From positions 1 to 23,038 of the IMG/VR virus record IMGVR_UViG_3300031963_000968: 23,038 nt of DNA; one strand, 5' to 3'. Shown piece by piece: positions 15,590 to 20,324 of this stretch (within the stretch, counting starts at the first letter, position 1; the number at the start of each line of letters is the position of its first letter). Under the pieces are notes generated by a model, which saw only the letters and a program-made list of their open reading frames with translations, ran no database searches and was not told where the DNA came from. The position numbers and the translations under genes are program-made. This DNA comes from a virus.

Positions 15590-15594
15590 AAGCC

Positions 15595-15633
15595 ATTGTA
15601 TAGGAAACTAGCGTTTACGAGAATAGGGTAAAC
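15595..15633 (-). promoter_or_regulatory. Candidate leftward promoter of the virion operon with a TAGGG box
   Basis: On the leftward strand CCTATACAAT stands at 15604-15595 with the -10 hexamer TACAAT at 15600-15595. The expected -35 place (15623-15618) reads TTCTCG, a poor match. Immediately upstream is GTTTACCCTA (15633-15624), the exact reverse complement of the array core TAGGGTAAAC. Its centre lies about 41 bases from the predicted start of transcription, a typical activator place. The distant promoter at 16.49 kb shares CCCTATTC-(15 or 16 bases)-CCTATACAAT. A reverse half GTTTAC lies at 15613-15618. Confidence 0.6.
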
Positions 15634-15988
15634 CATGATATAGTGAGTTCACGGGGGCATGACCCACCCCTCTATGCGGTTGAGCCGACCAAGTAGGATA
15701 AACGTGACGAACTGGGTGAGTTTCTAGTAGCCCCCTGCCAATGTCGTGAGACACCGCAGGTCAGGTGAACGGGGCAACGTAACTCAGGTGCCATCAGGCA
15801 TAGTCTAGATAAACGAGAGGCTCCCTCTTCAAGAGGACTACCCATCTACGGGTCTCTACTCTTTCTCCTCTCTTTTTTTTTAGCAGGCGTTGTCGTCACG
15901 CTGTTAGGCTAAATCCACTTTTTCGGAGGGGGTGGGGCACCACAAAATTTTTACACAGCCGCCCGACCCTCCCCCCCCTATCACACAT
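15634..15988. other. Non-coding stretch between the terminase operon and the repeat array
   Basis: No convincing gene on either strand. It holds one further box-like sequence, TAGGATAAAC at 15694-15703 (9 of 10 with the array core), and an inverted repeat GGGGGC (15653-15658) / GCCCCC (15730-15735). There are small hairpins such as CCTCTTCAAGAGG and ACCCATCTACGGGT near 15825-15855, then a run of nine T at about 15872-15880 and a C/G-rich segment with CCCCCCCC. It could be a packaging or replication-control site near the terminase genes, but no known site type is recognised. Confidence 0.5.
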
Positions 15989-16073
15989 CCGGGCAAACCC
16001 GCACAGGGTAAACCCTCATAGGGTTTCTACTGATAGGGTAAACACTAATAGGGTAAACGATAGTAGGGTAAAC
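15989..16073 (+). repeat. Six-copy direct repeat with an exact 15-bp period (core TAGGGTAAAC)
   Basis: Copies start at 15989 (CCGGGCAAAC), 16004 (CAGGGTAAAC), 16019 (TAGGGTTTCT), 16034, 16049 and 16064 (all TAGGGTAAAC). The five-base linkers differ, while the spacing is exactly 15 every time. The array sits in the control region between the leftward virion operon and the small regulator-like gene. Regular, short, non-coding direct repeats of this kind are either iterons for an initiator protein or a row of operators. The same core occurs once at 15624-15633 in front of the terminase operon. Confidence 0.88.
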
Positions 16074-16121
16074 CCTGATGCAACAGACGCATGAGGTTAT
16101 GCGTAAGATGCATTGTTTCAC

Positions 16122-16388
16122 CTATGAATCAGCGAGGGTGAGGGACGAGGATGGTGCTTTTCCTGTGGACTTCCCAGGGGTCTTGCCCTTGCTTGCCCTT
16201 GTCGGTGTTTCATGTGAAACATTCGAAGCGAAGCGACCATTGAGCGGGTGGATTGACCGCCACAATTCCAGGCATTCGTTGAAGCCTACAGTGATGTCAC
16301 CATCACCGGCATCTAGTAGGATTTCCCTTTGTTCGGGCGTGATTGGCCTGTGGAAAATCCGGGTGTCCTGACGGCATGGTCTGGCCAT
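16122..16388 (-). CDS. Small ribbon-helix-helix-like protein, candidate regulator
   Basis: An 88-residue protein. The N-terminal half, RIFHRPITPEQREILLDAG then DGDITVGFNECLELWRSIH, has the order strand, helix, Gly-containing turn and helix of ribbon-helix-helix DNA-binding proteins. The phrase PEQREILLDAGDGD..GFNECLELW also resembles a recurrent phage family without known role. The second half (FASNVSHETPTRASKGKTPGKSTGKAPSSS) is a flexible basic tail. The gene lies between the 15-bp repeat array and an inverted operator with the same TAGGG core, downstream of a good leftward promoter. A 97-codon frame on the opposite strand is less protein-like. That it binds those repeats is an inference. 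Confidence 0.65.
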   Translation of the reverse strand: MARPCRQDTRIFHRPITPEQREILLDAGDGDITVGFNECLELWRSIHPLNGRFASNVSHETPTRASKGKTPGKSTGKAPSSSLTLADS

Positions 16389-16425
16389 TAGCGTTTGCTC
16401 ACATTGTTGATTGTTCAGGCCCTGG

Positions 16426-16496
16426 ATTCTAAGGGTTTCCCCTAGTGGTCAATTAGGGTTTGTCCCTATTCCCAGGTGTTCAGATGCCTATACAAT
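16426..16496. promoter_or_regulatory. Divergent promoters sharing one TTAGGGT..GTCCCTAT operator
   Basis: The 17-bp box TTAGGGTTTGTCCCTAT lies at 16453-16469. Rightward, CCTATACAAT ends in the -10 element TACAAT at 16491-16496. Leftward, TTGACC (16452-16447) and TAGAAT (16431-16426) make a promoter with a 15-base spacer for the gene at 16122-16388. The box centre (16461) is about 42 bases from both predicted start points. A second inverted repeat, CTAAGGGTTTCCCCTAG (16429-16445), fills the leftward spacer and could be a repressor site. Start points are predicted, not measured. Confidence 0.65.
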
Positions 16497-16542
16497 ACCC
16501 TCATGCCCTAGCACATCGCACGGGGTCTCTTAAGGAAGCATC

Positions 16543-16743
16543 ATGCAAAACATCACCACACTCAGCGCCAAGGCCCTGGCCTATTTCGTCAAGCCTATGG
16601 ACTATGTCACCAATGGTTCGGACATTGGGCGCTACTTTGGCACTACCAAGCGTGGTGTCCATGTTGTCGCCTGGGGTGACAAGCGTGACGATTTTGAGAC
16701 GGCAGAGAAACTGGTCTCTTACCTGGAGCGTCACTCAGCCTAA
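16543..16743 (+). CDS. Small early-type protein, function unknown
   Basis: A 66-residue protein (MQNITTLSAKALAYFVKPMD...SDIGRYFGTTKRGVHVVAWG...ETAEKLVSYLERHSA). It has a helix, a short strand pair and a helix, no membrane span and no cysteine. The ribosome site AAGGAA lies in a leader (GGGGTCTCTTAAGGAAGCATC) almost identical to that of the next gene. It is the first gene after the rightward promoter at 16.49 kb, so it is probably transcribed early. Small first genes of phage early operons often redirect the host; nothing in this sequence shows which target. Confidence 0.65.
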   Translation: MQNITTLSAKALAYFVKPMDYVTNGSDIGRYFGTTKRGVHVVAWGDKRDDFETAEKLVSYLERHSA

Positions 16744-16751
16744 TCAATCCC

Positions 16752-16767
16752 GTGCCCTTCGGGGCAC
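16752..16767 (+). other. Perfect hairpin with TTCG tetraloop in a gene spacer
   Basis: GTGCCC-TTCG-GGGCAC forms a six-pair stem just after the stop of the gene at 16543-16743. No T run follows, so it is more likely an mRNA-stabilising or processing hairpin than a terminator. A related CCC-TTCG-GGG element recurs at about 17127-17138 in the next spacer. Confidence 0.6.
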
Positions 16768-16798
16768 TCAATCCCTCAGGGTCTATTAAGGAAACATC

Positions 16799-17074
16799 AT
16801 GACAACAATCGCAATTGTCGGGTATGAACAAGAGGGCTATTGCCAGCACTGCGGCCGTGCCCTCAAGCACTGCGTCCGACTTGGGGACGGCTCGATTGTC
16901 GGGGCTGACTGCTTCGATAAGAAACTGACTAAGCCCAAAGTCTATCAGGGCAAAGCCTACAGAGTCGGCGCTGAGAAAGTGCGCGAGCTTGCCAAAGTAG
17001 CCCAGTTTTGGACGCCCAGTCGTCAAGCCCTGGCTGGCTACTATCCATCACACTTCATTTTTGAATCAGCCTAA
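16799..17074 (+). CDS. Small cysteine-containing protein, possible zinc knuckle
   Basis: A 91-residue protein. The N-terminal part has CQHCGRALKHCVRLGDGSIVGADC (residues about 15-38), a CxxC followed by two further cysteines, a likely zinc-binding unit with the look of a zinc ribbon. The rest is a basic helical part (KKLTKPKVYQGKAYRVGAEKVRELAKVAQFW). The ATG has AAGGAAAC upstream in a duplicated leader (GGGTCTATTAAGGAAACATC). Its neighbour also carries conserved cysteines. Not assigned to a named family. Confidence 0.65.
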   Translation: MTTIAIVGYEQEGYCQHCGRALKHCVRLGDGSIVGADCFDKKLTKPKVYQGKAYRVGAEKVRELAKVAQFWTPSRQALAGYYPSHFIFESA

Positions 17075-17157
17075 CAGCCTACCCTATAGCATCCACTGGG
17101 TGCTATGTGGTGCGCTGTTGCACTAATGCCCTTCGGGGTCTATTTGGAGCATTTCGT

Positions 17158-17838
17158 ATGCGAATCATTCCGATCACTAAAGCAGCTGCTACTGCGGTCT
17201 GCGGGTCTGTCACCCAGACAACCAAAATGCCATGCCGCTCATTCTCCCTGCCTACTGAATCCTGCCAAACAGGGTTCCGCATGGCCAAGATAGCAGGCTC
17301 AATCTGTGCCAACTGCTACGCGGACAAGGGCAACTATGCCATGTACGCTAAGACGATCAAGCCTGCCCAATTTGCCCGTCTGGATAGCGTCTGGCTCGCA
17401 ATGGATAGCACAGACCATGCTGAAGCCTGGGTGTCTGGCATGGTGGCTCACATTGGCCATGATTCATATTTTCGCTGGCACGATAGCGGAGACATCCAGG
17501 GTCTGGCTCATCTGGAACTAATCGCTAGCGTCTGCAATGCAACACCCGATTGCCAGCATTGGTTGCCCACACGGGAATATGGCATTGTTAAGGACTACAT
17601 TGCCAAGCATGGGTCTATCCCTGCTAATCTGACAATCCGTCTGTCAGCCATGTATCCAGATCAGCCTGTAAAACTGCCTGCTAGTTTGCAGGGCATCCCT
17701 GGAATCACTGCATCCAATGTGCATACATCAGGCAAGCCGGTACATGGCCAATCCTGCAATGCACCCGCTCAAAATGGGGAATGCCGGGATTGCCGTCTGT
17801 GCTGGACGGATGGTATCGTTTCGTATGCTTTGCACTAA
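17158..17838 (+). CDS. Cysteine-rich phage protein, GP88-family-like
   Basis: A 226-residue protein. The start is the ATG at 17158, with GGAG eight bases upstream; the frame is open further back but without a ribosome site. Cysteines are clustered: C15, C26, C36, then SICANCYADKGNYAMY with C50 and C53, and a C-terminal group C200, C209, C212, C215 (SCNAPAQNGECRDCRLCW). FRWHDSGDIQGLAHLELI lies in the middle. The CANCYA.KG.Y motif and the C-terminal cysteine group match the phage family called Gene product 88 as I recall it. The pattern strongly suggests a metal or iron-sulfur cluster. The biochemical role is unknown; it belongs to the early-type rightward block. Confidence 0.7.
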   Translation: MRIIPITKAAATAVCGSVTQTTKMPCRSFSLPTESCQTGFRMAKIAGSICANCYADKGNYAMYAKTIKPAQFARLDSVWLAMDSTDHAEAWVSGMVAHIGHDSYFRWHDSGDIQGLAHLELIASVCNATPDCQHWLPTREYGIVKDYIAKHGSIPANLTIRLSAMYPDQPVKLPASLQGIPGITASNVHTSGKPVHGQSCNAPAQNGECRDCRLCWTDGIVSYALH

Positions 17839-17849
17839 TGGAGGACACT

Positions 17850-17933
17850 ATGGCTCAAAGAATCATTCTCGGAATCGTCTACTTGCTGGCCATTGCCGTG
17901 TTGTTTGCCGACCTGCTCGTCTGGAGGGCCTGA
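17850..17933 (+). CDS. 27-residue single-span membrane peptide
   Basis: Reads MAQRIILGIVYLLAIAVLFA and then DLLVWRA: almost the whole peptide is one membrane helix with a basic residue near each end. GGAGG lies seven bases before the ATG, and the TGA is one base before the next GTG start, so translation is very plausible. Small membrane peptides of this kind in early phage operons can alter host membrane proteins; no such target can be named here. Confidence 0.6.
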   Translation: MAQRIILGIVYLLAIAVLFADLLVWRA

Positions 17934-17934
17934 A

Positions 17935-18171
17935 GTGCGAACCATTCAGCACACCTATTCCGCAGGGTCAGGAATCGAACTAGATTGCGAATTGGAATAT
18001 GACCCAGGCGAACCCGCAAACACTGATCCAGAGTCACCAACTTGTGGCCCAGCATGGCCTCCAGTAGCCTACCTAATGTCAGCAAAGGTACACGGGCTGG
18101 ATATCCTGCCTGTCCTAGACCCTCAAATCATCGAACAAATTGAGGTGGCTGCATGCTCTATGCTGGACTAG
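17935..18171 (+). CDS. Small acidic protein, function unknown
   Basis: A 78-residue protein started by GTG at 17935, with GGAGG seven bases upstream inside the previous gene. It contains the pattern YSAGSGIELDCELEYDPGEPANTDPESP, then VAYLMSAKVHGLDILPVLDPQIIEQIEVAACSML. The ELDCELEYDPGEP core and the K(V)HG(L)DI(L)P..DP..I..IE end resemble a small protein common in proteobacterial phages. No assigned activity. It is the last gene of this operon, 40 bases before a terminator. Confidence 0.65.
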   Translation: MRTIQHTYSAGSGIELDCELEYDPGEPANTDPESPTCGPAWPPVAYLMSAKVHGLDILPVLDPQIIEQIEVAACSMLD

Positions 18172-18178
18172 CGCTGCT

Positions 18179-18197
18179 GCTTAGGATCATCCTAGGC
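18179..18197. other. 19-bp near-perfect palindrome
   Basis: GCTTAGGATCATCCTAGGC is palindromic except for the centre and one mismatched pair. It lies between the last rightward gene and the terminator, in the gap where two operons meet. It could be a protein-binding site or simply part of the 3-prime RNA structure. Confidence 0.5.
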
Positions 18198-18210
18198 AAG
18201 CGGTAAGAAT

Positions 18211-18230
18211 GGCCCTACGGGGCCGTTTTT
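18211..18230 (+). terminator. Rho-independent terminator of the rightward block
   Basis: Stem GGCCC (18211-18215) with GGGCC (18220-18224), TACG loop, then GTTTTT. It closes the operon 16543-18171 and faces the end of the leftward operon (18244). In the leftward direction the sequence after the stem is only ATTCTT, so it is mainly one-way. Confidence 0.82.
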
Positions 18231-18243
18231 GTTGATAGGCTGT

Positions 18244-18468
18244 TTACAAGTTTGCCGTGTAAGGTATCTTGAGCTTTTCCTGCTGTTGACCCGGGAACAA
18301 TTCCTCAGCCATCACCATGCGCCCGTTTACTTCATAGGAAACGCGCCCGTACTTGTTTTTCCGCACGCGATCAACCCTGCCGATAAATGGCTCACCAGTG
18401 ACAGGGTAGACGGCGGTTATCTGCCCAGGCTTTAGGTATTGATGTTTCCAATTTGCTACATGGTTCAT
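18244..18468 (-). CDS. Small basic protein, function unknown
   Basis: A 74-residue protein (MNHVANWKHQYLKPGQITAV...FIGRVDRVRKNKYGRVSYEVNGRMVMAEELFPG). The middle part, with alternating basic and hydrophobic residues in short strands, resembles a small SH3-like or OB-like barrel, which is only an impression. It is the last gene of the leftward accessory operon and overlaps the RusA stop by four bases (ATGA), so its translation is coupled to the resolvase. No family recognised. Confidence 0.65.
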   Translation of the reverse strand: MNHVANWKHQYLKPGQITAVYPVTGEPFIGRVDRVRKNKYGRVSYEVNGRMVMAEELFPGQQQEKLKIPYTANL

Positions 18469-18893
18469 GGCAACTCTTCCTTGATTAGCACATCAACCCC
18501 AGGCGCGGATGAGTAGACCTTGGTCACATGGAGGCTCACGATTTGGCCATCATCAACATAAACTACCCCATTCAGCCCATCCAGCACCGATTTGGCAAGG
18601 TTGTCGATATCGGGTTTCTTGGTTGGCCTCTCCAAGCCCCTTAAACAGGCCTCCAGGCGCTTTTTAGGGTAGGACTTAGGGATAGGTAGCCTAATGTACA
18701 GATAGACTGCCACGGGCGTTTCTAGCACTTCAGTTGGCCCCATTGCCTGCTTGGCGGTTGCCCGGACTATCGTTTCATAGTCGCTGGTTTTCCTGGGCGT
18801 GTAGGTTCGGACAAAGCCACCGATCTTGGAAAACTTTGGCCTGCCCTTTGGTACTGGGGTTGCGTCAATCGGGAACTGAACCATGAAAGTCAC
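18465..18893 (-). CDS. rusA: RusA-type Holliday junction resolvase
   Basis: A 142-residue protein of the usual RusA length. The opening PVPKGRPKFSK is followed by YTPRKTSDYE. The catalytic segment KPDIDNLAKSVLDGLNGVVYVDDGQIV contains Asp95, Asp97, Asp105 and the Asp114/115 pair, of which three bind the metal in the family. The start is GTG at 18893 with AGGAG eight bases upstream; an ATG at 18884 is an alternative. The enzyme cuts four-way DNA junctions as a homodimer and would remove branches before packaging or help recombination. It works naturally with the annealing protein and exonuclease encoded at 20456-21859. Confidence 0.92.
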   Translation of the reverse strand: MTFMVQFPIDATPVPKGRPKFSKIGGFVRTYTPRKTSDYETIVRATAKQAMGPTEVLETPVAVYLYIRLPIPKSYPKKRLEACLRGLERPTKKPDIDNLAKSVLDGLNGVVYVDDGQIVSLHVTKVYSSAPGVDVLIKEELP

Positions 18894-19072
18894 TTTTTAC
18901 GCTCCTCGTTCATCAGCCGCCGTAGTTCGGTTGCAGCATCCAGGCCCCGTTTGCGCTCAATGGCCGAGATAATTACGCTCCACCAAATCCTGGCCTGCTC
19001 TGCCCCAACTTGCCGGGCCTTGCGTTTGTACCGCTCCACCCATTCCCTGGCTTCCGTGCGCCTCATGTGCAT
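18890..19072 (-). CDS. Small basic helical protein overlapping its upstream neighbour
   Basis: A 60-residue protein started at the ATG at 19072, with GGAG six bases upstream. It reads MHMRRTEAREWVERYKRKAR, then QVGAEQARIWWSVIISAIER and KRGLDAATELRRLMNEERKK: two amphipathic helices with REWVERYKRKA and ARIWW..I..IE..RG motifs that recur in small phage proteins near resolvases. The same frame is open back to 19168, but that part translates as the out-of-frame shadow of the upstream gene. Its first 116 bases overlap the gene at 18957-19175. Function unknown; its GTGA overlap couples it to RusA. Confidence 0.65.
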   Translation of the reverse strand: MHMRRTEAREWVERYKRKARQVGAEQARIWWSVIISAIERKRGLDAATELRRLMNEERKK

Positions 19073-19175
19073 CAAGGTCTCCGGTGAGGAATAGGGCGAA
19101 ATCCACAATACTGGCCGGGTAGGCAACACCCTCGCGGACTTTGTCAAGGATTTTTTGGGCTTGCTCATGGGTCAT
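18957..19175 (-). CDS. Small phage protein with an extended, out-of-frame C-terminus
   Basis: A 72-residue protein started by the ATG at 19175, overlapping the upstream stop (ATGA). Residues 1-38, MTHEQAQKILDKVREGVAYP then ASIVDFALFLTGDLDAHE, match the complete length of a recurrent small phage protein (EA.KIL.KVR.G..YP...I..AL.LTGDL). The rest (AHGSQGMGGAVQTQGPASWG and following) looks unlike protein and lies opposite the reading frame of the next gene. The natural stop seems to have been lost, extending the frame into its neighbour. Start is well supported, the end is less sure. Confidence 0.6.
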   Translation of the reverse strand: MTHEQAQKILDKVREGVAYPASIVDFALFLTGDLDAHEAHGSQGMGGAVQTQGPASWGRAGQDLVERNYLGH

Positions 19176-19396
19176 GGTTTTACGTTCATCTCAATGAGTT
19201 TATCCAAGTAGTGCCGGGCCTTGCGTAGGTCTTCTACGCCGCCCTTGTCCTTGTACCGAACCAAATACTTGATGGCATTGCCGCGCAGGAATCCCGAAAA
19301 CTCCTCCTCGGTCATCCAGGCCTGCATTGCCTCCCAAGGCTGGATCGCTTTGGCCGTGTAGTGTGTGCCTCCGACCTGGGTTTGGTTTGCGCTCAT
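19172..19396 (-). CDS. DUF3310 family protein
   Basis: A 74-residue protein with the family pattern: TQVGGTHYTAKAIQPWEAMQAW at the N-terminus and FLRGNAIKYLVRYKDKGGVEDLRKARHYLDKLIEM in the second half. DUF3310 proteins are widespread in phages, sometimes annotated as nucleotide kinase-like, but no activity has been shown that I know of; there is no P-loop here. Start overlaps the upstream stop (ATGA) and its own stop overlaps the next start, so it is embedded in a coupled series with the resolvase genes. Confidence 0.9.
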   Translation of the reverse strand: MSANQTQVGGTHYTAKAIQPWEAMQAWMTEEEFSGFLRGNAIKYLVRYKDKGGVEDLRKARHYLDKLIEMNVKP

Positions 19397-19746
19397 ACGC
19401 CCCGCCTGATCTGAGCCAGCCGCTCCCGGATGTGGTCAGGCATCGGGACTGTGTTGGCAATACGCTGTTGGTACTCTTGCTCCATTGTGAGGGGCTTTTT
19501 GATTTCTGGAATCTCAGCCCCATCCCAACGCTGCTGATTTAAGTAAACAAGTGGTGCTGGGATGAATGCACCGTTGTCTTTTCGCCACTGATCGGTTGTT
19601 TTCATCCACTCAACGTGTTTGATGATCTGATCTGCACACGTCTCACAATAGGTCTTCTTCCACTTGGCTAGGCAGGCTGCTTTGCCGCCTTTTCTGAATG
19701 ACTTTGGCCATGCTGCCCAGAATCGGTCGAATCCACTCTCAAACAT
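19393..19746 (-). CDS. Phage replication O-like C-terminal domain protein
   Basis: A 117-residue protein. The start is the ATG at 19746, which has a perfect AAGGAGG seven bases upstream. The pattern F..FWAAWPKSFRKGGKAACLAKWKK (residues 3-30), then QIIKHVEWMKTTDQWRKDNGAFIPAPLVYLNQQRWDGAEI, is that of the small C-terminal domain of phage replication initiators and helicase-loading proteins (W.K..G.FIP.P..YLN..RW). No N-terminal origin-binding domain is attached, so this is a free-standing version. It heads the leftward operon with RusA. A role in loading the host helicase is plausible; an unrelated regulator is possible. Confidence 0.6.
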   Translation of the reverse strand: MFESGFDRFWAAWPKSFRKGGKAACLAKWKKTYCETCADQIIKHVEWMKTTDQWRKDNGAFIPAPLVYLNQQRWDGAEIPEIKKPLTMEQEYQQRIANTVPMPDHIRERLAQIRRGV

Positions 19747-19765
19747 TAAGCCTCCTTGTCGTTGA

Positions 19766-19791
19766 ATCATAAACACCATAATTCATATGGT
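19766..19791 (-). promoter_or_regulatory. Candidate promoter and inverted repeat before the leftward operon
   Basis: ACCATA-ATTCA-TATGGT (19775-19791) is a perfect inverted repeat that lies just upstream of a -10-like TATGAT (19771-19766) on the leftward strand. The start point would be about 12 bases before the first ATG, just ahead of the ribosome site. No good -35 is seen. The repeat is well placed for a repressor or activator. GGTTCACCC occurs twice nearby (19789-19797 and 19840-19848). Confidence 0.4.
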
Positions 19792-20024
19792 TCACCCAAA
19801 AGACCCCCCTACCCCACAGGTGTGAGGAAGGACGAGTTAGGTTCACCCCCCATTGAAGGGATCGTCATGCTACGGATTAAAACCGTATGCCCCAGGCTTG
19901 ACGATTCGACCAGCCCACCGGATTATTCGGGAACTGCCCCCTAGCCTTTCGGCATACCGGCTACCCTTTTCTTCCACGCCCTCAGGTTGAAGTCTTGCTA
20001 TCGTGTGGAGTACGGATGTCGAGC
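19792..20024. other. Structured non-coding stretch
   Basis: No gene is convincing on either strand. The sequence can fold: ATCGTCA (19861-19867) pairs with TGACGAT (19899-19905) around an inner hairpin TACGG-ATTAAAA-CCGTA (19871-19887), and TAGCC/GGCTA pairs at about 19942-19963. It holds C-rich tracts (CCCCCC at about 19804-19809 and 19846-19851). It may carry the leader of the leftward operon, an untranslated RNA or an origin. I cannot assign it to a known class. Confidence 0.4.
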
Positions 20025-20027
20025 AGA

Positions 20028-20107
20028 AAACAAAAAAGCCGCTTAAGTTCTACCCCCGATCGCGGAACCCCGGGGAAGTTCCGGGGCCGGAGGTAGACTT
20101 AAACGGC
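20028..20107 (-). terminator. Very large leftward terminator hairpin
   Basis: On the leftward strand the arms GCCG.TTAAGT.CTACC (plus 20038-20054 and 20092-20107) pair over about 15 bases with one mismatch and one bulge. An inner stem CGGAAC/GTTCCG (20063-20068, 20078-20083) nests inside. The structure is followed by TTTTTTGTTTT (20037 downward). It ends transcription coming from the Cro-like gene (stop at 20164). At about 70 bases it is much longer than usual, so it could also be a stable small RNA end. Confidence 0.75.
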
Positions 20108-20163
20108 CTTACTTGCTGTCCGCGACGACAACAATTGCAGTGTCTAGGATTTCTGTGGACTTG

Positions 20164-20322
20164 TCAAGCCCCTACAAACCACTCGGGTTTGATGACCATT
20201 AGCTGATAGACGCGGCCCTGTGGCATCTGCTTCCACTGGTTCACTGCGCCCCTGGACACGCCCAGTATCCGCGCCAGTGCAGCCTGCGAACCCGCCCGTT
20301 TGATCGCCTCTTCTTTGGTCAT
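20164..20322 (-). CDS. Cro/YdaS-like helix-turn-helix repressor
   Basis: A 52-residue protein. I start it at the ATG at 20322 (MTKEEAIKRAGSQAALARIL) because the upstream extension looks non-coding and includes the promoter. Residues 12-32, SQAALARILGVSRGAVNQWKQ, form a clear helix-turn-helix: Q..LA..LGVS.GAV..WK is the Cro/YdaS recognition pattern. The C-terminal strand end, QGRVYQLMVIKPEWF, is the dimer arm typical of tiny Cro-like proteins. Upstream lies the palindrome GTACAGTGTAC, overlapping the likely promoter, so it probably controls its own gene and the divergent recombination operon. A large terminator follows. Confidence 0.82.
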   Translation of the reverse strand: MTKEEAIKRAGSQAALARILGVSRGAVNQWKQMPQGRVYQLMVIKPEWFVGA

Positions 20323-20324
20323 CC

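Noticed and set aside
15989-16073. CRISPR array or telomere-like TTAGGG repeat
   Set aside because: Units are 10 bases with 5-base linkers, far too short for CRISPR, and a telomere would be a simple uninterrupted repeat at a DNA end.
16078-16371. 97-codon plus-strand frame over the small regulator-like gene
   Set aside because: No ribosome site or protein-like pattern; the leftward frame has a ribbon-helix-helix-like sequence and a promoter.
19861-19905. tRNA-like anticodon arm (TACGG-ATTAAAA-CCGTA, five-pair stem with seven-base loop)
   Set aside because: No D arm, T arm or acceptor stem can be paired around it on either strand, so it is a hairpin and not a tRNA gene.
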